Positions 25,441 to 36,679 of a stretch of DNA of 64,000 nt are shown in pieces. Under the pieces are notes generated by a model that was not told the DNA's origin, did no database searches, and was given only the letters and a program-made list of their open reading frames with translations. Positions within the stretch are counted from its first letter, which is position 1. Every line of letters starts with the position of its first letter. A program made the translations under genes and the position numbers. The DNA is from Erythrophleum ivorense (Eukaryota; Streptophyta; Magnoliopsida; Fabales; Fabaceae): assembly GCA_026724425.1 (NCBI GenBank), contig JAIUCV010000659.1, forward strand, positions 367,597 through 431,596, given 5' to 3'.

Positions 25441-26284
25441 TCCCAAACTCTCACTCTAACTTAGAAATCTTGATGTTTCATATGGTAACCTCAAGGGATG
25501 ACTTAGAAACATTGATAGAAGACTCTTGTGAGTTGAAATTAATGGGTAATAGAATCAAGGGCTTATAAATGAGTGTTTATTTCTCTTGTGTACATGAATG
25601 CTTGTAATTAATTGGTTGATGACTCTAACAACATTAAGGTTCAAATTTTCTTGCATTTTTCAAATGTAGTTAGTCTTAACGTCTTGTAACCCTAATTTAT
25701 GGTTATTAATCACGTATTTTACCTTAATTACAATAACTAAAAGTTAGGGTCGTCACAAAAATCCCCTATAGGTTCGGCCAAGAGAGGTTTATATAGCTAA
25801 AGATAATTTTAAATTTGTTTAAGCCCATTTTTGAGTCATATATGATGAATGAATATGAGGGGAAGCCTTGGAAAAAATTTAGAAATCATAGAAAGTGAGA
25901 TAGTGCTTTATGTTCCATAATATAACTTAAAGAAGTAACATGTAGTTAAGCTCTTTATTTTAATTGTGTAATGACTCCAGGAGGCTTAAAAAGAGTCAAG
26001 AACCATAATTGAAAGGAAAGAATGGAGCCTAGAATTTAATTGAGGGGTGTGTGTGAGACCAAGAAAGGGAGTATTCTTTTAAAGAGAAAAGTGTGTGGTT
26101 GCTTCCAAGGTAGCTCACTTCTCCTTCTCTTATGCATGATTGTATGCTTGACTTGTCTTTGAATGTATGTATATTTTTTTAAGTCATGAAAAGTATTTTA
26201 TTATGATTTTAAATGCCATGGTACCATGATGATACAATATGTTTCTAAATAATGTCATGATGCTTGCTTGGGTTTGCTTAAGTG

Positions 26285-26475
26285 TGAAAAGGCTAAGAAC
26301 TCTTAACCATGGTGAGGATGAGCCAAAAATCCTTAGAATTGGTTGAGACAAAGTGAAGAGTCTCCCAAAAGTGAGATGGACTCTCAAGAGCAAGGTTGAG
26401 TCCAAGAATCTCTTAAAGAATGGGTGAGGCAAGTCCAAAATCCATAAGGGAAAGGGTGAGACCAATCCATTTACC
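26285..26475 (+). repeat. LTR minisatellite
   Basis: Degenerate units 'gtgaggNtgagccaaaaatcc', 'ggttgagacaaagtgaagagtctc' and 'gggtgaggcaagtccaaaatcc'. Confidence 0.6.
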
Positions 26476-28804
26476 TAGCAAACCTATGGATGCCTTGTAT
26501 GACTTATTCACATGCCAAGCTTACTTCTTGAATGTTCATGTCACCTATTATGTCCATGCATGCATTTTCAAGACTTGTTTTTCATATATTATGTGTGATT
26601 GAAAGGGAGATAAATTATTGGAATTCTTTGACTATCATCCCCTCTTCTCTAATGTTCTAACATGCTAGGTGAATTAAGAAACCAAGGTAATGGAAGCCAA
26701 CCACCTTGAAGATAAGAGTATGACATTCAAGTTCATGATTTTTGCTTCTTTAAGGCCATACAAGTAGCAAATGTTGTAATCTAATGTTGTATATGACCAA
26801 TGACCTCATAAGCATATGTAATTATACTAACATATCATGTATGAATGAGAGCTAAAGTTGTATATATGGATATGCACATTTTGGTTATGAAATGGCAAAT
26901 TTGCATTATGGAAGTATGTGTATAAATGGAAGTGGAATGGTCAAATGGAAATGTATGGGGTGTGGAACTATTTGGGCAGCTCACAAAAGTCCTATTTATG
27001 CTTTTAGACTTGCCCAAGAGGTTCCAAACTCCAAGAAAAACCATTTGGACATTTTGGTATCTTATATGGACCAAGAATGAACCAATTTAGAACCTTATAT
27101 CACTTTTTATCCAAATGAGATCTTCTTAAATTGAGATTTAGCATGCAATTAGAGCTTGTAGAGAGCTTTATAGGAAGCTAAAGAATAGAATTCTTGGAGG
27201 ACTAGAGAATATTTGATAAATTTTCAAAGTTAGTAAAAATTATGATTTTGGTCTGATGCACTGTTCACTTGGTTAGAAAATGATTTCTATCACATAGGGC
27301 TCAAATGATGTCCAATTGACACTAAATTTTATATAGAGAAACAAGACATTCCAATGACTTGTGCCAACTAGAGGCACTTCATTTGGATGTCTAAAGAGGG
27401 AGATATGAATTTTTGAAGTTCCTACCCAGTATCAGACGCCCCAACTGACCTCAGGTACTATTTGATTAGGTTTTGAGGTCTAGACATACCTAAATTGGTT
27501 TGGAGTTATTTTTTTCCTCTAGCTAACATCTGTAGCTTTCCATATTAGTATCATTTGCATGGATTGGATTGTGAAATTAATTGGACATTTTTGAAGTTTG
27601 CTATATAAACTTGTGACAACACCAATAGACAACCAGACCTCTGGACCTTTTCAAATTTCAAATGTCTTCTATGTTGAATATTATGGTTTGGACATAATTT
27701 TATCATAAAGTAGACATGTGTAGCTTTCCTGAATGGCCAAGAATGCATGATTTCAATGTTTCTAGAATTACTTATGATTTTCCAAAATTTGTGACAGAAG
27801 TGAGAAAATTCTAGCCAAAATTGCATATGCATATATATGTTATGCTTCCCTTTGATTTCCATGAGTTGTAGGCCACTTTTGGTGATGCAAATGAGTTGTA
27901 TTCATATAATTAAATATGAGAATGTGATATATGAGCTCACATGGTCCACGAGACACCGAATGAAATTTTTATACACGACGCAACACTAAAAAAATACATT
28001 ATTTTAATCCCCTTTTTCTTGCTCCTCCATGGAATGTATGATGTTAAGTATGGGAATGTTATGAAATGAGCTAGAGATTATGGTGTTACACTTCATGGAT
28101 GCCAAATTCCTAAGAGAAATGAATGAAACTCCATAGGTGCCATTATGTGTGTGTGTCTCGGCTAAGCTCTAAAGAAAGCACCTAAGGAGAATTTTCTTTG
28201 CTTCTAAAGATAAAAATGGTCTAGATATGAATTATAAACACATAAAAAAAATCATTGCTTTGAATTTAGGAACCATATTTTAGAAGTTATAAGTTTAAGG
28301 TTCCATTATGCATAAAGAAGCAACTTAGTGTTAGGCTCCTTGATTTGAATTTGTGATGACTCCAATGAGTTTAAATGGAGTCATGAGACTTAGGTTAAGT
28401 GAGAAATTGGCCAAAATTATGAATTATATGAGTTACTTCATTATACTATAATATGGAGCCATATGGAAGTCTAGAACTAAAAGTTGCCTATATAAGGCTT
28501 GCGTGAGGCTAGAGATGGTTCCATTAATGCATTTGTGTCTTATTTGATGTGTGTAGGCCAAGCAAGTGAAAGATCTCCTAAAGGTGTGTGTGAGGCCAAG
28601 AAGAGGGAGTAAGAGACCAAAAAAGGAATTTTGTGCTTCTTAAGAAAGTAGCTCTTCATTCATTCTTGTATACTTATCTTGGTTGTTTGATTGTCATTAA
28701 TTGCTTGTATATGTGTTTGAATGATTAAACATGCCCATTGCTATTGGTTTGATGATATGGTATCATTATGTTTCATAAAATACATTTGAAATGTGATTAG
28801 CTCT

Positions 28805-28995
28805 TAATGGGTGAGGTTGTGCTAAAAGTCCCTTGAATTAGGTGAAGTGAAGCCAAAAGTCCCTAAGTAAAAGTGAGACCAGGATAAAAGCCTCATGGAA
28901 TGAATGAGGCTAAGTCAAAAGTCCCTAAAATAGATGAAGCAAATCCAAAAGCCCTAATAATTAGGTGAGGTTAGACCAAAAGTCCTTAGAACTTA
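28805..28995 (+). repeat. LTR minisatellite
   Basis: About six units with 'ccaaaagtccctaa'. Confidence 0.65.
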
Positions 28996-29129
28996 TTTTT
29001 GATATTGATAGATACATTTGATTTCATAAATGTGATTATGTTTGATGTTTAGATGAATATGATGCATGCTTGCTTTCTTTGACATGAAAATATGCCATAT
29101 AAGTGTACTTGAAGGATGTTTGAGTTATT

Positions 29130-29146
29130 GAAATTCCTGGAATCTC
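29130..29146 (+). other. Conserved LTR hairpin
   Basis: GAAATTC-CTG-GAATCTC, one arm mismatch. Confidence 0.45.
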
Positions 29147-32055
29147 ACTCTTCCCTATATTATCTCTAACTATGTCTAAAGAACTCTTAAGAAGCAAAGA
29201 ATGAAGACTAATAACCATGATGTGTGCTACTTTCACAATAGTTTAGCAATTTGTGTAATATATTGTCAAAGAGAGTTTGTAATTGTTATTTGTGTAATAA
29301 AAACCTTCACATACTTGTAAAAGTATGAGATTATATTATAAATGTCAATTATAGTTGTGGAAATGCAAGAATATGTGATTTGGGTATGTGTGTGGCATGG
29401 AAAAAGTGTGTATAAGGCTAAGTGTATGGGTCATTTTGAGATACATGATATTTCAGATCTATTGAGATGGTCTTACATGTTGTGTTTCATATTTATGACA
29501 TGCTCAAATGGCCACAAGTTATGTAAGAAGCCATTTTGAACCATTTAATGCTACTTTGATGTCATTTTGAGCCATAATCTACCCCTAAACCAAAACCAGA
29601 TCAAATGAATAAGTTTTGGCATGAAATTTGGCAGACATTTAGATCTCATTGAAGGTTTTTCATAGAGTTAAAGAATATAATTTTTTAAGCTCTTTAGAAT
29701 TTATGATGAGTTTTCAAAGTTGGCTGGAAAATGTAGAAACTGCTGGCGCTGTTCATTTAGTTAGTTCTACGTTTTCATAATGTTGAGGAGTCAAATAAAC
29801 TCTAATGCTCCTAAACTTTTATAGGCATATAGTTGGCATTATAATCTTTCCATAGCCACTGAGATCACTCAATTTAAAGTTTTGTAAGATATGCATTTCC
29901 AAAGTTTTAGGTCTGCATATGCTTGAAAAATTGACATTGGTAATATTCTATTAGATTTTCATGGCCCAAACGAATTTTTTTTCTATCTAGAATTTTTATG
30001 GCATATTGTTCATGTCATGAGGATTCTATAGAGTCCTAATTTGTATGATTTGGAACTTTCTAGATCAAGATATAAAGACTGTGACAAAATTATGGAACCA
30101 TGAAAAATGATGTTGTAGTGCTAGTTTGTTAGTGCGTGGTTTGAACCTGAATTCCTTACTTCTTGTTGTGATGTTCTTAATTGAGCAACTATGTTAAGGA
30201 TGGAATTTGAGTTTGGAATCTTAAAGTGATGCATTTATGCAAGATTTAAGAGAATGAGCCAATAATGTTAATATTTTCTACTGCTAAAAGTGTTGAATAT
30301 AAGATAAATTGATGTTTATGCACATTAAAGTGTAAATATTGTGCTATTATAATATAGTATGTGTAATAACTGTTAATTTAGAACTTAAACCGAATCTGAT
30401 AAATTAAAACAGAAACACCCTAAAGCAAGGAAAATTAAGCCTAAATGAGATTAGGATATTAATGAAAGTATCTTAAAATGTAGATTAGAGCTTGAGGTTA
30501 GCCTGGAACCAAAGCCAAAACAACCAAACAAAAAGCTACAAAGGCTAGTGGCATTTTCATAATTTTGGGCAAATTCTAGAAAACTCAAAGAAAAAACTTT
30601 TAAATGAAAAAATTAAATTTTTTGGGGTTTTCAAAGTGTAATACCATATTATTTCTAAGATTTATCCTTCTATTGCAAATGAGGGGATGCACTTTGTCAA
30701 GGAAGTCTCAAGAAAATGTATTAAAATAATGAATTAAATCACGTTGCGTAGCGGATAAATTTTTCATTTCACGTCATAGGACCTCATGAACTCATCAACA
30801 ATATTCTCTAATTATTTTCCATAGATACAAACCATAACATTCTCAGAAAATGGCACAAACCATGGATCAAGGGTTAAAACCCCCAAAATTTCTTCATTTC
30901 CCGCGGCTGCACAATGGCAGTTTTCAGGGCAATTTTGAAAAATCATAACTAAATGTAAAAAAATAAAAATCACACAAAACATAGCTTTCTGGAAAGCCCT
31001 AGATATTAAATTCACACTAAAAATAATTCCAAGATATGAACATAGCGTTTGGACTATGTTTGACAATGAAATAGGCACAAAGGTCCGACTATCCCTGGTA
31101 CTGATACAGTTTACTGTCATAAACTTCAAAATATCCAATTAATTACAAAAAAATTCAATCTATGAAAATGATACCAATCTAGAAATTTATATATGTTAGA
31201 TGAAGGGAAAAAAAACTTCAGACTAGTCTAGGCACATCCAAGCCTCGAAAACCAATCAAACAGTGACACAGGTAGGATTGGATGCCTGATAGTGGACAGC
31301 AACTTCAAAAATTAATATCTCCCTCCCTAGAAATCCAAATGAGGTGCTTCTAGTTGGTATAAGTCGCTGGTAGTGTCTAGTTTTTTCCTATAAAATTTTG
31401 TAGCAATTGGACATCATTTGCCCTATAAGTGATCGAATTCAATTTTGGACCAATGTTACAGTACCAATGACTAAAACCAGAAAATTTCTCAACTTCAACA
31501 ATTTGCCAAATATTCCACAGACCTCCAAAAATTACCTACTTTAGCTTCTCAATAAACTCTAGATGCTTGCCAAATTTCATACCAAGAAAAGCTCATTTGA
31601 ATAAAAAGTGACATAGCCTCATGAAATGGTTATTGTTGCTCCCTATCAAGAGTCACTTTGATCCAAATGGTCTCCTCTTGAGTTTGGCACCTCTTGGGTA
31701 AGTTTAAAAGTATAATTATGACTTGGGTAAGCTGCCCAAGTGGTGCCAAACCCCAAACATCTCATTTTTTCCATTCAACATCTATTAATACATTAAACAT
31801 ACATGCCATTTAAGGGTCCAAATCCACAATCTCATTGATTTAATGTTACATAAAGTTTACATAGAATCCATACATCATGTTACAAGTGCTCAAGGTCTTA
31901 CATTACCAAAAATAATATATACAAAGCTTCTTTGACATTCCATTATAAGTTAGACTACAAAGTGAACAAAGTGTAATCATTCAATGTTCTTGGCTTGCAT
32001 TTCCTTAGTTTTGAACACCACCTAGACATTTCAAGAGTGAGAGGGAAAGAGAAGT

Positions 32056-32072
32056 AAGATTCTAAGAATCTC
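32056..32072 (-). other. Conserved LTR hairpin (minus-strand copy)
   Basis: AAGATTC-TAA-GAATCTC, one arm mismatch; it lies just left of the insertion point of the complete element. Confidence 0.5.
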
Positions 32073-32267
32073 AATAGCTCATACACCCATTCACCCACAC
32101 ATTCAAGGTATACATACATCAAGAATACAATTATGCAAGTATAAAGTGTGCAAAGCCACATTTCCATACCACATTAATACATCAAACCATTTCTGTAACA
32201 ACCGGGAAAAAGAAAAAAAAAGAGAGAAAGCTGAAAAATTTTGAAGGCTGAAAATTTTCTAAGGCTG

Positions 32268-32505
32268 CTAGCTATAGCCTAGCTATAGCGAATGTACCTG
32301 TTCGCTATAGCGAGAAATGGTCTAGCTATAGCAAGAGTGCCTCCTCGCTATAGTGAAAATGCTTCTAGCTATAGCGAGTGTGGGCATCCCATACAAAAAC
32401 CAGGGCGTTGCTCGCTGTAGCGCACCATAGCGAAAGCAGGGGTTTGGGACTGATACGTGCTCGCCGTAGCGAGGGTTATTCTTCGCTATAGCGAGGGTTA
32501 GTCTG
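32268..32505 (+). repeat. TCGCTATAGCGA palindrome array in 5' LTR
   Basis: About eight copies of CTCGCTATAGCGAG or variants (CGCCGTAGCG, AGCTATAGCGA), irregularly spaced. A perfect 12-bp palindrome lies at 32302-32313. The array is CpG-rich in otherwise CpG-poor DNA. Confidence 0.85.
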
Positions 32506-33234
32506 GAAAAGCGTGAAAAAAGAGAATTTAACTTCTTAAAGTGTCTAGATCCATTCTTTCTCCTTTAACCGACCTAAGCTTCGACCAAAAGAGAGAAAAG
32601 AGCTATAGAGAGAGAGAGAGACCTAGAGAAGGAAGGAGAACAAGCAAAAAGGTAAGTAAGCTTGAGATTTCCATAACTTTTCTTCTTAGCATGTTGTTCT
32701 TCTCTCTTTGCCCTCTCTTTCTATGGTTTTGGTAGTTGATTTGGGTTTGGTTCAGAAGAGGGAAAGTGGAAAACCACTCTTGAAGAAGGCTAGAACTCAT
32801 GTATCTTCACTTCTTCTTCTTTGCTTTCCTTTTTAAGAGCTTGAAAGAGGAAGGAGAGTGAGTGAAATTCTAGAGAGAGAATCTCTAATTTCTTACATAT
32901 GTAGTGAGGGTTTGCTTCGATGAAGAGCCCCTTAGTTTTGTGAGTGTTTATTTAAGTAATAAGAGAGTAATTCCATGCTCTTTATTGTGTCTAGGCTAAA
33001 AGGAAACAACTCCATTTAGTTATGCTTGTGGGACTAAGAAGGAAGAAGAGAAATTGAAAGGGAAGGCTTGTGCTGGCTTATGAGGTAGCTCTTCACTCTT
33101 TCTTGTTGCATTCTTGGATGTATAATAGTTATTGTATACTTGTGTATGTACTTGTATGATGAGACATGCCATTTGATGTTGCCTTGATCCATTGGTACCA
33201 ATATGCTTATGATATGAATTGTGGAAATTGCTCA

Positions 33235-33365
33235 GGTGAGGTGGTGCCGAAACTCCTTTGAGACGGGTGAGGTGGAGCCAAAAGTCCCTAAATCAAGGGT
33301 GAGGCCAATCTAAAAGTCCCAAAAACTTGGGTGAGGTTAGACCAAAAGTCCCTAGAGCTTATTCT
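33235..33365 (+). repeat. LTR minisatellite
   Basis: About four units of 'gtgaggNNgNgccaaaagtccc'. Confidence 0.7.
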
Positions 33366-33481
33366 TGGCAATGATATGATATTCATGGCATGGAAAGCAT
33401 GTGTTGTATAATTGTGAATGGTTTGTATGCTATGACTTGTTTATATGCCTTGATTGCTTTCTTGAATGAGTATGAGCTATT

Positions 33482-33498
33482 GAGATTCCCTGAATCTC
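33482..33498 (+). other. Conserved LTR hairpin
   Basis: GAGATTC-CCT-GAATCTC, perfect 7-bp arms, followed by 'acccccttccctctccc'. Confidence 0.65.
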
Positions 33499-34936
33499 AC
33501 CCCCTTCCCTCTCCCATCTTGACATGTTAGGTGGAGCTCAAGGAGAACCAAGTACACACCAAGGAGCCTAGTTGAGCATGCTTAGGGAGTGGTGTAGTTA
33601 TTTTAGTTCTTTTGTTGTAAAGAGGTGCCAAAATGAATATGCACCTATTATTTTTTAGTTGTAAATATGTGAGAAAATGTAAACCTATGTATAAATGATG
33701 TATGAACTGTAGAGTAAGTCAAAGCAATGAAAACGTAAAATTTGGCCCTTTTGTGGCTTACATGTAAAAGTGTATTTTAGCCTATAGCATAGTGAGTTTG
33801 AGATTTGTATTGATTTGGACCACTTGAGTATTTTATATATGCTATGTTTACACTTTCAAACTTGCCCAAGAGATGCTAGAACATATGGGAGGCCATTTGG
33901 ACCCACTTTGAACCATTTTGGGTGCCAAAACCATTATACTTGTGAGCTCTGTCAAAGTATGACCAAATGAGATCTTCTTGATATGGAATTTGGCATGCCT
34001 ATAGAGTCTATTGATAGATTCTTGAGAAGCTATAGTGGGTAATATTTGGAGATCTAGGGAATATTTGGCGAATTATTGAAGTTTGGAAATTTTGATGGTT
34101 TTGGTTATGGTATTGTGCAACTCGTCTGAAAATGAATCTATGTCATTCATGGATCAAATAATATCTAATTGTCATGAAATTTTATGGATATAAACTAGAT
34201 ATCCACAGTGACCTATACCAACCAGAAGCACATCAATCAGAGGTCTGTAGAGGGAGAATGAACTTTCTGAAGTTCTGTGTCAGTAACAGGGAAGCCATTC
34301 GACCTTCGTTACTATTCCATCAATTTTCTAGGTCCAAGGGCTACTTAAATGATTTAAACTTATTTTTTCCCTCTATTTAACATCTGTATCTTTCTAAATT
34401 GGTATAGTTTTTCCAGATTGGATTTTTTTGGAATTAGTTACGAATTTTCAAAGTTCATGACAGCTAGCTGCACTAGTACCAGGGACAGTTGGACCTCTGT
34501 CTCTTTCTCGATGTCAAACACGATCTTGATGCTGATATTTTGTTGGAAGTTATTTTTAGTATGAATTTAACATCCAAATATTTCTAGAAAGATATGTTTT
34601 GCTTGATTCCCATTTTTCTAGAATTAGTTATGATTTTCCAAAGTTAGAGCCAAAAATCTAACTTTTGGGCTCATGTGAGAAATTGCATTTTCTTGGTTTT
34701 TGGCTTCATATCTGTCGTTTATGAGTTTTTGGAGGCTATGTAAAAGTTTTATAAAGGTTTTTTGAGTAAATAATTTGAATGATGGGTTCACGGGGCCTAC
34801 GGGGCAAAATATGACCGGTTAAACCCTGACTTAAAGTAGTAAAATACCACGGTTTTGGTTATTTTCCTTGGAAATCATATGGAATCAAGCCTAGAGGGAG
34901 ATTAGTTAGAGTTAAGTCATTATGATGTTACATTTT

Positions 34937-34954
34937 TGGTATCAAAGCAAAGGT
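34937..34954 (+). other. Primer binding site, initiator Met-tRNA type
   Basis: TGGTATCAAAGCAAAGGT begins four bases after the 5' LTR end. Known plant gypsy elements use TGGTATCAGAGC, complementary to the 3' end of initiator tRNA-Met; this copy has substitutions (G to A at position 9 of the site). Confidence 0.8.
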
Positions 34955-35098
34955 TTAGGCACTTTGCTCGAGGATAGGCTCTTGAATTTTTGTGAATTGC
35001 TTGTGTTTGGTGTGAATTACCATGGAAGTGGTAACATTTATATGCATATGTGCTTGTGCTATGATTGTGAACTGAGGATTGCTACTCCTTTTCAGACA

Positions 35099-36215
35099 TG
35101 GTTGAGACTAGACAGGACAGGGTAGAGGCAGGCTGCCTAGGGCTCAGAGAGCTGAGCCAGAGGTTCCTGTTGGGCCGGAGGATTCTCTGCGGACCATCAT
35201 GGAGAGACTTGATCGGTACGAGGCCATGATGGGCCAGCACCAGGAGATGCTAGAACAACAGAGGTACATTGCCCATCAACAATATGATATGATCATACAC
35301 CTGCAAGATACCCTGGCCAGGCAAGAAGAAGCTAAGAGAGAAGCCCCTATACCTCAACCATCCACATCTGGTATTCTACTTGGACCTCCCCAAGAGCCTA
35401 TGGTTGCTTAGACCCAGACGCCTATCCAGAAACTGTTGAAGTAGTTTAGGCAAAATAGTCCACCCTTGTTTGATGGGGAGTTAGATGCGGATAAGGCGAA
35501 GGCATGGGTTAAGGAGCTAGAGAAAATATTCTCGGTGATAGATTGTACCACTGAGCAAAAAGCTCAGCTAGCTACTTTAATGCTATAGAAGAAAGCTAAT
35601 AGATGGTGGTGTAGCACGAAACCCCTGACGGAGACCAAGAATATACAGATAACTTAGGAAAGTTTCTTGGTTGAGTTTTATGACAAATATTTCCCTAGTT
35701 CGGTGAGGAAAAAGAAAGAGATGGAATTTATGAGTTTGAGACAAACGGATGAGATGACTGTAGACCAATATGTGGCCAAGTTCATGGAGTTGTCTCGGTA
35801 TTCCTCTTACCTCCAGAGGTATGCTGATGAACCCTGGAGATGTGAGCAGTTTGAAACCAGATTGAAGCCCCTGATTAGCGACAGAGTTACCCCACAACAA
35901 ATCAAAAAGTTTAATACCCTTGTGGAGGTCAGCAGGGTGATTGAGACTAACCTGCAAGTCATCATGCCTACTGCGGTTACAGCTAGTCAGAAAGGGGTTT
36001 CGGAATTGAAAAGATTGAGACTGAAAGAGGGTTCTAGTGTGACACCCAGTGCCAAGAAAAGAAGCAAGGGGCCATGGAACCGAAGGCCACAGCAGGGTAA
36101 GCCAGTGCCACCTCCTCGGGGCCAGTCATCTTTCCAGGAACCTTTGGTGACTTGCTTCAAGTGTGGGAAGCTGGGGTACATTGCTAGACACTATCCTCAG
36201 ATGGACATAGCGCCT
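35099..36215 (+). pseudogene. gag: Gag (capsid and nucleocapsid), disabled
   Basis: The N-terminal part has a coiled-coil-like Gln/Glu-rich stretch (MERLDRYEAMMGQHQEM). It is followed by the retrotransposon gag core: 'PPLFDGELDADKA', 'WVKELEKIF', 'KANRWW', 'VEFYDKYFPSSVR' and 'MSLRQTDEMTVDQYVAKF'. Four TAG codons (35409, 35442, 35586, 35655) interrupt it. The CCHC zinc knuckle at 36153-36194 reads CFKCGKLGYIARHY: the first two Cys are kept, but the His (36177) and the last Cys (36192) are both Tyr, so it should not bind zinc. It would have packaged the genomic RNA in cytoplasmic virus-like particles. Confidence 0.88.
36153..36194 (+). other. Degenerate CCHC zinc knuckle
   Basis: C-X2-C-X4-Y-X4-Y in place of C-X2-C-X4-H-X4-C. 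His to Tyr and Cys to Tyr are each one-base transitions (C to T, G to A). Confidence 0.8.
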
Positions 36216-36289
36216 CCTCCTAGGCTACAGACCCAGGGTCGAGTGTTTGTACTCACTCAGCAGGAAGCCAGCGCGTCCCCTAGTTTGAT

Positions 36290-36600
36290 CCAAGGTACGC
36301 TGATAGTAAATGGCTTTCCTATAGTTGCTATATTTGATTTGGGTGCTAGTCACTCATTTATATCCTATGATTGTGTAAGGCAATTAGGTTTGGTTGTTAG
36401 TGTCTTGCCATTTGACTTGTCTGTCACTACACCCACTGGAGGCCACGTGGTTACTTCTCATACTTGCGTAAATGTCACTGTTCAGTTTAATCATTGTCAT
36501 ACCACTATTGATATGATCTGTATGCCCTTCCATGATATTGATTTGATTGTTGGTATGAACTGGTTGGCCACGAATATTGTGGTACTTGATTGTGAACACC
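36290..36600 (+). pseudogene. Aspartic protease, active site altered
   Basis: 'IFDLGASHSFIS' with the Asp codon at 36336-36338 is the retropepsin active-site loop, normally D-S/T-G-A. Here the second position is Leu (36339-36341, TTG), a one-base change from TCG (Ser) at a CpG. 'IDLIVGMNWL' downstream is the conserved flap-to-C-terminal segment of gypsy proteases. It cleaved the polyprotein. The reading frame is open here; loss of activity is inferred from the Leu. Confidence 0.8.
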
Positions 36601-36679
36601 GAACCATTTCCTTACCTGCTTATGGGACCATGCCTAGGGTAGGAGCTGAGTTATTTTTTTTAACTACCGCCCAGGCTGA

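Larger units (their letters stand above)
22920..25758 (+). mobile_element. Solo LTR of a B-like family, 2839 bp
   Basis: TGTAACACCCAAAAATT... to ...GGGTCGTCACA with perfect TSD AAAAT (22915-22919, 25759-25763). Its core matches element B's LTR ('gtggtgcNgctaccacc', 'ggcctttaacatat', 'gagatttgcatctcacccc') but its start and length differ, so it is a subfamily. It includes the text 'gcccaataaatgac'-type repeats near 23100-23330 and a dyad array at 25040-25440. Splice-like 'caag|gtaat' near 23480. Confidence 0.88.
21721..28090 (+). mobile_element. Solo LTR, plus strand, about 3.53 kb, interrupted at 22920-25758
   Basis: TGTAATGTCC... to ...ATGGTGTTACA with perfect TSD CTTCA at 21716-21720 and 28091-28095. 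Without the nested B-like LTR it is 3526 bp. Minisatellite 26285-26475; the hairpin position near 26617 is decayed. U5-like degenerate repeats ('gaatttttgaagtt') recur at 27180-27800. Confidence 0.88.
32194..34932 (+). repeat. 5' LTR of the gypsy element, 2739 bp
   Basis: TGTAACAACCGGG... to ...TTATGATGTTACA. Parts in order: dyad array 32268-32505; GA microsatellite near 32612; splice-like donor AAG|GT at 32651/32652; acceptor TGTGTCTAG ending 32994; donor GAG|GTAGC at 33084/33085 (putative 90-nt exon 32995-33084); minisatellite 33235-33365; hairpin 33482-33498; U5-like degenerate repeats 34060-34660 ('gaattagttacgaattttc'). Confidence 0.92.

Noticed and set aside
22920..25758. Plant gene with introns, because of 'gcccaat...' text and splice-like sites
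   Set aside because: TG...CA ends, perfect AAAAT TSD and similarity to element B LTRs identify it as a solo LTR; no codon-like open frames.
32612..32626. GA microsatellite (also near 40205 and 42818)
   Set aside because: Real but ordinary; part of the conserved purine-rich leader of the LTR and noted in the LTR entries.
34937..34954. tRNA-like sequence
   Set aside because: Only the 18-nt complement to a tRNA 3' end is present; no cloverleaf. It is a primer binding site.
35583..35957. 124-codon minus-strand open frame
   Set aside because: Shadow of the gag coding region on the other strand.
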